A stretch of DNA of 64,000 bases from Pseudomonas panipatensis (GTDB taxonomy: Bacteria > Pseudomonadota > Gammaproteobacteria > Pseudomonadales > Pseudomonadaceae). A model generated the notes under the pieces. It saw only the letters and a program-made list of their open reading frames with translations, had not been told where the DNA came from and did no database searches. The translations under genes and the position numbers were made by a program. The stretch is taken from positions 434,001 to 498,000 of the forward strand of contig NZ_FNDS01000003.1 of the NCBI RefSeq assembly GCF_900099785.1, in the 5' to 3' direction. Below, piece by piece: positions 34,570-42,936 of the stretch (within the stretch, counting starts at the first letter, position 1; each line of letters starts with the position of its first letter).

Positions 34570-35616
34570 ATGAGCATCGTTTCCCTCCCCACCACGCTGA
34601 ACGCCGCGCGTACCCAGCAGGGCAACCCGCAGGCCCGCCTGGAGGCCGCTTCCGAGCAGTTCGAGGCGCTGTTCCTGCAACAGATCCTCAAGCAGATGCG
34701 CAAGGCCGGCGACGTGCTCTCCGCCGGTGGCCTGCTGCGCAGCCGCGACCTCGACACCATGCGCGACTTCTACGACAGCGCGCTGGCCGACAACCTCGCC
34801 CAGCGCAAGCAGACCGGCATCGCCGACCTGCTGGTGCGCCAGCTCTCCGGGCATGCCAGCGAGAGCCAGGGCGAGGCCCTGGCCGGCGGCGACGCGCGCG
34901 GCATGCCGCGCAGCCTGCAACAGGCGGTGGCGGCCGACTGGCAGCGCGGCGTGCAGGCGGTCAGCCGGGTCTGGCAGCGTGGCAGCACGGCCTTCGGCCA
35001 ACTGGTGGACAGCCTGATCGACCATGAATCGGCCGGCGATGTCGCCGCCGTGTCGCAGCGCGGCGCCCGTGGCCTGATGCAACTGATGCCGGACACCGCC
35101 AAGGAGATGGCCGCCAAGCTCGGCCTGGACTTCGACGAGCAGCGCCTGACCAGCGACGGCGAATACAACAAGCGGCTCGGCAGCGCCTACCTCGACGAGC
35201 TGCTGCAACGCTACGACGGCCATCGTGCCCTGGCCCTGGCGGCCTACAACGCCGGTCCCGGCCGCGTCGACGAGTGGCTGAAGAGCAACGGCGATCCGCG
35301 CACCGGCGAGATCGGCAGCGACGCCTGGGTGCAGCGCATCCCCTTCGAGGAAACCCGCAACTACACCCGCGGCATCCTCGACGACCTGGCGCGGCGGCCG
35401 CGCAGCGTCAGCGAGCAGCCGACCGCGCAGCAGCAGGTCGAACCGGCGCTGGACGCCGGCGAGCGCCTGAGTCTGGCGCCGGCGCTTAATCCGCAAGGCG
35501 ATTCCGTCGCCTATCAGGGGCATAGCCCGGATGTTCCGCCGGTGGCCCGCCACCAGGCGCTCTCCGCGGCATTCGCCCAACCGATACGCCTGGAGCCGAG
35601 AGGGAAGCAGTCGTGA
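34570..35616 (+). CDS. flgJ: Flagellar rod cap/muramidase FlgJ with SLT (lytic transglycosylase) domain
   Basis: The 348-residue protein has the N-terminal rod-cap domain (ASEQFEALFLQQILKQMRKAGD, ending LLRSRDLDTMRDFYDSALADNLA). After a linker comes a C-terminal soluble-lytic-transglycosylase domain (about residues 140-280). This shows catalytic Glu in LIDHESAGDVAAVSQRGARGLMQLMPDTA, then LALAAYNAGPGRVDEWL and ETRNYTRGIL. Enterobacterial FlgJ instead carries a GH73 glucosaminidase domain, so this is a different enzyme fused to the same cap. It should open the peptidoglycan for the lateral rod. It overlaps flgK by 4 bp. Confidence 0.9.
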   Translation: MSIVSLPTTLNAARTQQGNPQARLEAASEQFEALFLQQILKQMRKAGDVLSAGGLLRSRDLDTMRDFYDSALADNLAQRKQTGIADLLVRQLSGHASESQGEALAGGDARGMPRSLQQAVAADWQRGVQAVSRVWQRGSTAFGQLVDSLIDHESAGDVAAVSQRGARGLMQLMPDTAKEMAAKLGLDFDEQRLTSDGEYNKRLGSAYLDELLQRYDGHRALALAAYNAGPGRVDEWLKSNGDPRTGEIGSDAWVQRIPFEETRNYTRGILDDLARRPRSVSEQPTAQQQVEPALDAGERLSLAPALNPQGDSVAYQGHSPDVPPVARHQALSAAFAQPIRLEPRGKQS

Positions 35617-36980
35617 GCAATTTGACGCAGATCGCCTACAGTGGCGTGCGTGCCTCGGAGATCGCCCTGTCGGTCACCGGGCAGAACACCTCCAACGTCA
35701 ACACCCCCGGTTTCAGCCGTCTGTCCACGGTGATGAGTTCGCTCGCCGGCGAGGGCGCGCGCAGCCCCGGTGGCGGCGTGCAGGTGACCAGCATCCGGCG
35801 CATGTCCGACGACTTCCTCAGCCAGCAACTGCGCCGCGCCACCACCGCGCAGAACTACTACAGCAACTCGCAGCAGTACCTCGGCTCGCTGGAAGACCTG
35901 ATGTCCAGCGATGGCGCCAGCATCAGCGTCGGCCTCGACAACTTCTTCGCTGCCATCAGCGCCGCCAGCGCCACGCCGGACTCCATCGCCCTGCGCCAGC
36001 AGATCATCGCCGAGACCGGCAACCTGGCGCAGCGCTTCAACACCCTCAGCGGCAACATCGCCACCCAGCTCACCTCGCTGCAGGAGCAACGCGGCACCAT
36101 GGTCGGCGAGATCAACGGCCTGACCAGCAATGTCGCCCTGCTCAACAAGAAGATCACCGCCGCGCAGTCCGCCGGCGCCGACGCCACGGCACTGCAGGAC
36201 CAGCGCGACAACCTGATCACCCAGCTCAGCCAGTACAGCAGCATCCGCACCACCACGGCCGCCGACGGTTCGCTCTCGGTGTCCCTGGCCAACGGCCAGC
36301 CGCTGGTGGCCGGCGCCTCCGCCGCGCAGCTGAGCGTGAGCCTGACCAGCACCGGCGAACAGGATGTCAGCCTGTCCTTCGCCGGCACCCAGTTCGCCAT
36401 CGACCAGCAAGGCCTGGGCGGCTCCATGGGCGCGCTCTATGACACCGAATACAAGACCCTGCGACCGAATTTGGGCGCCATCAGCGGCATGGCCAGCCAG
36501 ATCGCCGGCCTGGTCAACAGCACCCTGGCCGGCGGCTACGACCTCGACGGCAACGCCGGCCAGCCGCTGCTGCAATACAACAGCGGCAGCACCAGCAAGC
36601 TGCTCAGCCTGACCGGCCTGCAGCCGCGCCAGTTGGCGCTGTCCGACAGCCAGGGGGAGAGCGGTAACAACGGCAATCTGCTCGCCCTGCTCAACCTGAA
36701 GAACCAGAACATCACGGTCAACGGCAGCTCGGTCTCGGTGAACGACGCCTATGCCGGGCTGATCGGCCAGGTGGCCAGCGCCAGCCGGCAGAACCAGGCC
36801 GACCTGACCACCGCCACCAGCGTTACCCAGCAGGCGCAGAAACAGCGCGACAGCGTCAGCGCGGTGAACCTCGACGAGGAAGCGGTGAACCTGATGACCT
36901 ACCAGCAGGCCTACCAGGCCAACATGAAGGTCATCAGTACCGCCAAGAGCCTTTTCGACAGCATGCTCGCGGCGTTCTGA
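35613..36980 (+). CDS. flgK: Flagellar hook-associated protein 1 FlgK
   Basis: The 455-residue protein starts MSNLTQIAYSGVRASEIALSVTGQNTSNVNTPGFSRL and ends SAVNLDEEAVNLMTYQQAYQANMKVISTAKSLFDSML, the two conserved arms of FlgK. The middle is shorter than in enterobacterial FlgK (about 550 residues). It joins hook to filament. FlgN (6979) is its likely chaperone. Confidence 0.94.
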   Translation: MSNLTQIAYSGVRASEIALSVTGQNTSNVNTPGFSRLSTVMSSLAGEGARSPGGGVQVTSIRRMSDDFLSQQLRRATTAQNYYSNSQQYLGSLEDLMSSDGASISVGLDNFFAAISAASATPDSIALRQQIIAETGNLAQRFNTLSGNIATQLTSLQEQRGTMVGEINGLTSNVALLNKKITAAQSAGADATALQDQRDNLITQLSQYSSIRTTTAADGSLSVSLANGQPLVAGASAAQLSVSLTSTGEQDVSLSFAGTQFAIDQQGLGGSMGALYDTEYKTLRPNLGAISGMASQIAGLVNSTLAGGYDLDGNAGQPLLQYNSGSTSKLLSLTGLQPRQLALSDSQGESGNNGNLLALLNLKNQNITVNGSSVSVNDAYAGLIGQVASASRQNQADLTTATSVTQQAQKQRDSVSAVNLDEEAVNLMTYQQAYQANMKVISTAKSLFDSMLAAF

Positions 36981-37016
36981 ACGCCGCCCAGCCCGTAACC
37001 GAAGCCGAGACGCCCC

Positions 37017-37931
37017 ATGCGCATCACCAACTCGCAGAGCACCTCCATCCTGCTCAACTCGATGAATCAGAACACCTCGAAGATGTCCGAGCTGATGCAA
37101 CAGATGTCGAGCAGCAACCGTATCCAGCACCCCTCGGACGACCCCATCGCCAGCGTGCGCATCCTGCGCATCCAGCGTTCCGAGGCGAGCCTGACGCAAT
37201 ACGGCAGCAACATCACCAACGTCTCGGGCAACCTGTCGACCCAGGAAACCAACCTGCAGTCCACCTCGGACACCATGCTCAACATCCGCGACCTGTTGCT
37301 CTGGGCGGCCAACGGCTCGAACTCCACCGAGCAGCTCAACGCCATGGCCGGCGAGCTGTCGACCCTGGAGTCGACCCTGGTCAGCTACCTCAACGTGCGC
37401 GACGAGGAGGGCCGCTATCTGTTCTCCGGGACCCTCAGCGATCGTCCGGCGGTGGTCTACGACTCGGTCACCGGCACCTACGCCGCCAACGGCAATGACA
37501 AGACCCGCCAGGCGGCGGTGGCCAATGGCGTGCTGGTCGACGAGAACGTGCCGATCCAACCGCTGTTCGGCACCGGCATGGACCTGCTCAACAAGCTGCA
37601 CGGCCTGGTGGCCACCTTGAAGAACCCGGCACTGAACGCCAGCGACCCGGCCACCGTGCAGAGCATCCGCGACACCATCAACCAGCTCGACGACAGCCAC
37701 GGCAAGGTGCTCGGCGCCATCACCGACCTCGGCGGCCGGCAGAACACCCTGACCCTGCTGAACACCAGCAATCAGGACGTTTCCCTGGTCAACCAGAAGA
37801 TCGAAGGCGACCTCTCGGCGCTGGACTACAGCAAGGCCAGTATCGACCTGGGCAACTACAAGCTGGCGCTGCAGGCGACGCAGAAGACCTACATGACGGT
37901 CAACGGCCTGTCGCTGTTCAGTCTGCTCTGA
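37017..37931 (+). CDS. flgL: Flagellar hook-associated protein 3 FlgL
   Basis: This 304-residue protein has the flagellin-like N terminus of FlgL (MRITNSQSTSILLNSMNQNTSKMSELMQQMSSSNRI, HPSDDPIASVRILRIQRSEASLTQY) and a C-terminal arm ending in the aromatic-poor helix LALQATQKTYMTVNGLSLFSLL. FlgL is the second junction protein below the filament. It starts 36 bp after flgK and is followed after 13 bp by lafW. Confidence 0.93.
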   Translation: MRITNSQSTSILLNSMNQNTSKMSELMQQMSSSNRIQHPSDDPIASVRILRIQRSEASLTQYGSNITNVSGNLSTQETNLQSTSDTMLNIRDLLLWAANGSNSTEQLNAMAGELSTLESTLVSYLNVRDEEGRYLFSGTLSDRPAVVYDSVTGTYAANGNDKTRQAAVANGVLVDENVPIQPLFGTGMDLLNKLHGLVATLKNPALNASDPATVQSIRDTINQLDDSHGKVLGAITDLGGRQNTLTLLNTSNQDVSLVNQKIEGDLSALDYSKASIDLGNYKLALQATQKTYMTVNGLSLFSLL

Positions 37932-37944
37932 GGAGGCGCGCGGC

Positions 37945-38982
37945 ATGAAGGTCGAGAACCGCTTCCCGGCGGTCGCCGCCATCGATGGCCAGGAGCGTCC
38001 GCCCTTGCAGGGCGCCAGCGGCCTTGCGCAACCGCGCAAGGGCAGCGGCGCGAGCAGCGCCGGCGCGCGCAGCGAGCGTGGCGCGGGCCAGGCCGCCGGC
38101 TTCAGCATCCAGCTCAACCAGCAGCTCAGCGCCATGCAGACCGCCGAGGATTACCTCGGTGAGCTGGCCGATCGGCTGAACCAGCTCAAGCTCAGCATCG
38201 GCCGTGAGCTGAGCGGTGCCCAGGGCAGCGCGCGGCAGGCGCTGGAGCAGCAGCTCAAGCAGGTCGACGAATTGCTCGCGCAGCGCAGCGAACGCACCGG
38301 CGGCAGCCTCGACGCCAACCTGCAACTGCGCCTGCACGAACCGGCGCGCGCGCGTTTCAGCATCGATGGCCTGGCGACCCTCGACCAGGCCCGCAACGGC
38401 GGCCGCGAAACCCTGCTGTTCAGTGCCGGGCGTAGCCTGAGCGAACCGGGCGTGGTGGTGCTGGACGATGCCATGAGCGACCAGCAGTTGCTGCGCAGCT
38501 TCAATATCGGCCTGGCTGCCTCGGGCATCCGCGCGGAGGTGGGGCAGGGCGGCACGCTGACCTTCTCGGTGGCGGAAAGCGAATGGCCGCAGCTCAAGGA
38601 ACAGTTGGCCTTGCAGGGCGAAGGCAAACGCTTCGCCAAGGAACGCGCGAGCCATGTGCAGGTTCGCGAGGAGCGCCTGCTGGATCTTCCCGCCAGCGTC
38701 TCGGGCAACGACCAGCGCGAACTGCGGCGGATGCTCGACGGGGTGATCGGCGCCCTCGACCGCATCGGCACGCTGCGCGACCAGTTGCGCCAGCGGCAGA
38801 GCGAGATCCGCGAGTTCCTCGCCCGCCAGGCCAACCAGGACGAGCAGCAATGGGCGGAAGACTACGCGGCCAACGTGTTCAACCTGGTGCGCAACAGTGA
38901 CGCCAGCTATGCGGCGGTGACACAGACGGTGGTGGCCCAGGCCAACCTCAGTCGTTTCGCGGTGGTAAGCCTGCTTTCTTGA
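37945..38982 (+). CDS. lafW: LafW-like hook-associated/lateral flagellar protein of unknown role
   Basis: The 345-residue protein has a basic, Gly/Ser-rich N terminus, a long helical segment (residues about 60-115, QLNQQLSAMQTAEDYLGELADRLNQLKLSIGREL) and a compact middle. A second helical stretch follows (about 245-310, RRMLDGVIGALDRIGTLRDQLRQRQSEIREFLARQ). I do not recognise a domain. E. coli Flag-2 has lafW, annotated as hook-associated, at this exact position after flgL, and that is the sole basis for the name. No signal peptide is visible, consistent with a cytoplasmic or type-III-exported product. AGGAGG precedes the ATG. Confidence 0.65.
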   Translation: MKVENRFPAVAAIDGQERPPLQGASGLAQPRKGSGASSAGARSERGAGQAAGFSIQLNQQLSAMQTAEDYLGELADRLNQLKLSIGRELSGAQGSARQALEQQLKQVDELLAQRSERTGGSLDANLQLRLHEPARARFSIDGLATLDQARNGGRETLLFSAGRSLSEPGVVVLDDAMSDQQLLRSFNIGLAASGIRAEVGQGGTLTFSVAESEWPQLKEQLALQGEGKRFAKERASHVQVREERLLDLPASVSGNDQRELRRMLDGVIGALDRIGTLRDQLRQRQSEIREFLARQANQDEQQWAEDYAANVFNLVRNSDASYAAVTQTVVAQANLSRFAVVSLLS

Positions 38983-39085
38983 TTGCTAAGCTGCACCGAA
39001 CCTAGCGACCGATTGGCGGTCCGAGCAGGCGGAAAGGGGGAGGGCCCCCTTCGCTCCTTTGGCAACGACGGTGAAGGCGATTCGA

Positions 39086-39412
39086 ATGGTCTATGTACAA
39101 AGGGATGGGCAAGGCAGGTTGCTGAGAGTGGAGAGCCAGCCATTCGAGGGCATGAACGACACCCTGGCCTATCAGAGCGAGGAGCTAAAGGCCTGGCTCG
39201 ACGCGCGCACCGAGGTGCGTAGCCGGCTGGACCTGCTGCGGCAGTCCGACCTGGACGTGATCCGCGTGCTCGAAGACGTGGTCAACGTGCTGGTGGAGCG
39301 CGGCGTGATCCGCTACACCGACCTGCCGGAAGCCGCCCGGCGCAAGCTCGACGAGCGCGCCGTGGCGCGCGCCGAGCTGGAAGGCCTGGCCGACCACGCC
39401 GACGAGCCGTAG
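39086..39412 (+). CDS. Conserved small protein of Pseudomonas (function unknown)
   Basis: The ATG at 39086 is preceded by GAAGGCG and gives 108 residues; a TTG at 39059 would add nine. The sequence (MVYVQRDGQGRLLRVESQPFEG at the start, LRQSDLDVIRVLEDVVNVLVERGVIRYTDLPEAARRKL near the end) resembles a short conserved Pseudomonas protein often mislabelled tryptophan synthase beta. It is acidic and helical, with no catalytic motif visible. It lies after the flagellar operon and probably marks its chromosomal border. Confidence 0.75.
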   Translation: MVYVQRDGQGRLLRVESQPFEGMNDTLAYQSEELKAWLDARTEVRSRLDLLRQSDLDVIRVLEDVVNVLVERGVIRYTDLPEAARRKLDERAVARAELEGLADHADEP

Positions 39413-39520
39413 CGCCGCCGCGCGGACCTGGCCGTCCGTCGCCTGCAACGCTTGCGCGGCGCTGCGGTCTATAGGCGCTGCGGGTATCCTCGCCCGCCTG
39501 TCGTCCCCCAGGAGCGCCAA

Positions 39521-40132
39521 TTGCCCCACCTTCGTGCACCGCGCGCGCGCCGTCTGGCCGCGCTGATCCTCTCTGCATTCATCAGCACGCCACTGCTGGC
39601 CTGTCCGGCCGGCCAGGTCGAAGTCTGCCTGGCCCAGTGTCTCTGCGTATCCGATCCCGATGGCAGCCTCGACGCGCTGCAGAAGCAGGTGCGCCAGGTC
39701 GCCGCGCCGGCCCTCGCCGGCTGGCTGCAGCGCGCCCGCGACCAGGCCGTGGCCGAGGGCGTCGAGCCGATCCCGCTCAACCTGCGCGTGCAATTGCGCG
39801 ACTACTACCCCGACGAGGTGTTGGACGCGGCGCGCTACCGGGTCGGCGACAGCCAGCAGCTCGACGCCGCCAACGCCATGCTGCAGAACGAAGACGTCGC
39901 CGCCGTGACCCTGGTCGATGTCATCGTCTTCCGCGACGCCAAGGCGGCACAGAACGACCTGGCGCTGTGGGCCCACGAACTGCAGCACGTGCAGCAGTAC
40001 CGCAAGCTCGGCGTGGACGGCTTCGCTGAACGCTACGTGCGCAACTACAACGAACTGGAAAGTCCCGCCTACGCCATCCAGAACCAGGTGGAGCAGGCGC
40101 AGCGCCGGGTTACCCAGCAGACCCACAAGTGA
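39521..40132 (+). CDS. Exported HExxH protein (DUF4157-like)
   Basis: TTG 39521 with AGGAG seven bases upstream is the likely start, giving 203 residues and a signal peptide (LAALILSAFISTPLLA, followed by C). The body carries DLALWAHELQHVQQYRKLGVDGFAERYVRNYNELE, containing the zinc-metalloprotease-like HExxH (HELQH) with a downstream Glu/Tyr-rich helix as in DUF4157 proteins. A peptidase role is possible but unproven. Its 3' end overlaps the convergent LysR gene by 23 bp. Confidence 0.7.
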   Translation: MPHLRAPRARRLAALILSAFISTPLLACPAGQVEVCLAQCLCVSDPDGSLDALQKQVRQVAAPALAGWLQRARDQAVAEGVEPIPLNLRVQLRDYYPDEVLDAARYRVGDSQQLDAANAMLQNEDVAAVTLVDVIVFRDAKAAQNDLALWAHELQHVQQYRKLGVDGFAERYVRNYNELESPAYAIQNQVEQAQRRVTQQTHK

Positions 40133-41021
40133 GCGGTTCGCCGAGGATTTCCAGGAGAAAGTCGATGAAGGCGCGCACCTTGGGGTTCAGGTAGCGCGCG
40201 GAAGGGTAGAGCGCATGCACCTGGATACGCACTTTTGTCCAGTCATCCAGCGCGCTCTGCAAGACGCCGCGCTCAAGGTCTTCACGGACATAGGCCAGCG
40301 GTACCAGGCTCAGCCCCAGGCCCGCGCGTAGCGCATCGCGGATCGCCAGGCTGGAGCTGACCTGGTAGCGGCCTTTCACCGGCACCGTGACGTCCTTGCC
40401 GTTCTTGCCGAAGGTCCAGGTGTTGGCGTGCCCTGACAGACTGAAGCGCAGGCACTGGTGCTGCTGCAGGTCCTCCGGCCGGTGCGGCTGTCCGTGCCGT
40501 TGGAAGTAGGCCGGGGACGCGCAGATCACATGTTCCAGGGTGGTCAGATGACGCGCGACCAGACTGGAGTCCTGCAACTGGTCGCTGCCGCGGATGGCCA
40601 GGTCGAAGCCTTCCTTGACGATATCGACGCGGCGGTCATCCAGTTGCAGGTCGAGGGCCAGTTGCGGGTGGCGTTCGAGAAAAACCGGGATATGCCGGGT
40701 CAGGCATTCCAGGCTGAAGGTCATGGGCGCGCTGACCCGCAGGGTGCCGCTGAGGTGGTCTCGCAGCGGCCCCAGGGAGCGGTCGGCGTCATCGAGGTCG
40801 TCGAGAATCCGCGCCAGTTGCTGGTAGTACTGCCTGCCGGCTTCGGTCAGGCTCATGCGCCGGGTGGTGCGGTTGAGCAGGCGAGTGGCAAGGTGTGCTT
40901 CCAGTTCGCCAATGTTTTTGCTTATCGCCGCTGGGGACAGTCCCAGCTTGCGCGCAGCGGCGGCGAAGCCGCCCTGTTCGACGACGTTACGGAACACGCG
41001 AAGGGCGGTGAGCTGGTCCAT
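40110..41021 (-). CDS. LysR-family transcriptional regulator
   Basis: This 303-residue LTTR has the N-terminal winged helix (MDQLTALRVFRNVVEQGGFAAAARKLGLSPAAISKNIGELEAHLATRLLNRTTRRM) and a C-terminal effector-binding domain. It belongs to the CrgA/AphB-like branch by its N-terminal pattern. It is divergent from the EamA transporter gene at 41151 and probably controls it from the 129-bp gap between them. Confidence 0.9.
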   Translation of the reverse strand: MDQLTALRVFRNVVEQGGFAAAARKLGLSPAAISKNIGELEAHLATRLLNRTTRRMSLTEAGRQYYQQLARILDDLDDADRSLGPLRDHLSGTLRVSAPMTFSLECLTRHIPVFLERHPQLALDLQLDDRRVDIVKEGFDLAIRGSDQLQDSSLVARHLTTLEHVICASPAYFQRHGQPHRPEDLQQHQCLRFSLSGHANTWTFGKNGKDVTVPVKGRYQVSSSLAIRDALRAGLGLSLVPLAYVREDLERGVLQSALDDWTKVRIQVHALYPSARYLNPKVRAFIDFLLEILGEPLTCGSAG

Positions 41022-41150
41022 GCATTGATCACTTCTGGTGAATGGTGAAGTGAACGTAGTGTGTATTCATTCGTTGGATGACGGCAATTAGTCTGGCCCG
41101 GCGGCGCTATTCAGGGCGTCCGCCCCTTCCAGCCCGAGAGGTCCGTCCGC

Positions 41151-42035
41151 ATGAGCCGTCACTCCGACCTGTTCCTTACCGCCTTGGCCCCAACTATCTG
41201 GGGCAGTACCTACATCGTCGTCACCAGCCTTCTACCGGCGGGCTACCCGCTGACCCTGGCGATGCTGCGTGCGCTGCCGGCGGGGCTTTTGCTACTGCTG
41301 GCGGTGCGCTGCTTGCCGCAGGGGATCTGGTGGTTGCGCATAGCGCTGCTCGGCGCCTTGAACTTCTCGCTATTCTGGGTGCTCTTGCTGGTCGCCGCCT
41401 ACCGCCTGCCGGGCGGTGTCGCTGCCACGCTCAGCTCGGTGCAGCCACTGCTCGTGGTGCTGCTGGCGCGTTTACTGCTGGGCAGCCCGGTGCGCGCGCT
41501 GGCATTGCTCGCCGCAGTGGCTGGCAGCGGCGGGGTGGGTCTGCTGGTGTTGACGCCAGCGGCTACGCTGGATCCGCTGGGCGTCCTTGCCGGCCTGCTC
41601 GGCGCCTTGAGCATGGCCTTGGGCACGGTACTCAGCCGGCGCTGGCAGCCACCGGTGCCGGCATTGACCTTCTGCGCCTGGCAACTCAGCGCCGGTGGGC
41701 TGCTACTGGTGCCACTGGCGCTTTGCCTGGAGCCGGCATTGCCGCCTTTGAGTGGAGCGAACCTATTGGGCCTGGTCTATCTGGGGGGAATCGGTGCGGC
41801 GCTGACCTACGTGCTGTGGTTCCGCGGCGTGGCGCGCCTTGAGCCGGCGCTGGTGTCGTCGCTGGGCTTCCTCAGTCCGCTCAGTGCGGTGATGCTTGGC
41901 TGGGCTTTGCTCGATCAGCGCCTCAACGCCCCGCAGTTACTCGGCATGCTGGTGGTGCTCGGCAGTGTCTGGCTCAGCCAGCGGGCGCAGCGTCCGCGTG
42001 ACGGCCAGGCATCCGCGACCGCCGTGCGTGGCTGA
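41151..42035 (+). CDS. EamA/DMT-family transporter
   Basis: This 294-residue membrane protein has ten predicted membrane segments in two EamA repeats (for example LALLAAVAGSGGVGLLVLTPA and ALVSSLGFLSPLSAVMLGWALL). Family members export amino acids, metabolites or drugs; the substrate is unknown. GAGAGG lies upstream of the ATG. It is divergent from the LysR gene, a common regulator-exporter arrangement. Confidence 0.85.
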   Translation: MSRHSDLFLTALAPTIWGSTYIVVTSLLPAGYPLTLAMLRALPAGLLLLLAVRCLPQGIWWLRIALLGALNFSLFWVLLLVAAYRLPGGVAATLSSVQPLLVVLLARLLLGSPVRALALLAAVAGSGGVGLLVLTPAATLDPLGVLAGLLGALSMALGTVLSRRWQPPVPALTFCAWQLSAGGLLLVPLALCLEPALPPLSGANLLGLVYLGGIGAALTYVLWFRGVARLEPALVSSLGFLSPLSAVMLGWALLDQRLNAPQLLGMLVVLGSVWLSQRAQRPRDGQASATAVRG

Positions 42036-42071
42036 AGCAGGCGAGCATGCTGTCTCTGTCAGGAGGGAGGC

Positions 42072-42830
42072 TCAGGACTCGGCGGCGGCCCAGCGCAGTC
42101 CTTCGTCCTCGTGCAGGCCGCCGAGGCGGCACAGTGCGCCGCGGTCGAGCAGGCGCACTTCGCGGCCCTGGCACTCGATCAGGCCGCTCTGCACGTAGCG
42201 GGTGAACAGGCGGCTGACGGTTTCCACGGTGAGGTCCAGGTAGTTACCGATTTCGCTGCGGGTCATCGGCAGGATGAAGTTGTTCGGCGACAGTCCGCGC
42301 TGGCGGTAGCGCGCCGACAGGCCGAGGAGGAAGGTCGCCAGGCGCTGTTCCGCGCGTTCGCGGCTGTGGCCGATGTGCTGGTGCTCGGAGTGGATGCCGT
42401 GGCTGAGGATCTGCAGCAATTGGTGGCGCAGGCTGGGGATGCGCCCGGACAGCTCTTCCAGTTGCGGCAGGGCGATGGTGCAGGCCAGCGAGGTTTCCAG
42501 GGCCATGGCATAGCCGCGGAAACGCTGCGAGCCGATGGCGTCGAGGCCGAGCATTTCGCCGGGGAGGATGAAGCCGGTGATCTGCTCCTTGCCGTCCTTG
42601 TCCAGCAGGTAGGTCTTGAGCGCGCCGGAGCGCAGGGCGAAGACGTGCTGCATGGGGTCTTCGGCACGGAACAGGTAGTCGCCTTTGTGCAACGGGCGAT
42701 TGCGCCGGACGATATTGTCCAGTTCGGCGATCTCATCGTCTTCCAGGCTGGCCGGCAGACACAGCCGGCTCAAGGAGCAGGACTGGCAGCTGACCTGGGC
42801 GCGCGGAACGGGTGGGCTCGCGTCTGACAT
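42072..42830 (-). CDS. anr: FNR/Anr-type oxygen-sensing regulator
   Basis: The 252-residue CRP/FNR protein has the four [4Fe-4S] ligands of FNR: C15, C18, C24 and C117 (offset by five from E. coli FNR). The recognition helix [10 protein letters not shown] has the E-x2-SR pattern that reads TTGAT half-sites. Under low oxygen it should bind TTGAT-N4-ATCAA, and four such sites lie 2-7 kb away before stress and metabolic genes. Whether this is the main Anr or a second copy cannot be told from the window. Confidence 0.88.
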   Translation of the reverse strand: MSDASPPVPRAQVSCQSCSLSRLCLPASLEDDEIAELDNIVRRNRPLHKGDYLFRAEDPMQHVFALRSGALKTYLLDKDGKEQITGFILPGEMLGLDAIGSQRFRGYAMALETSLACTIALPQLEELSGRIPSLRHQLLQILSHGIHSEHQHIGHSRERAEQRLATFLLGLSARYRQRGLSPNNFILPMTRSEIGNYLDLTVETVSRLFTRYVQSGLIECQGREVRLLDRGALCRLGGLHEDEGLRWAAAES

Positions 42831-42936
42831 GGCGGAGTTCTGTCGTGATCGGGAGAGTGGGGTCCTTCAAATATAGACAGCCGACGGCAAAGTGCCGCCC
42901 TTTCGTCGCGCCGGGCGACACCCGGCAGCGTACCGC

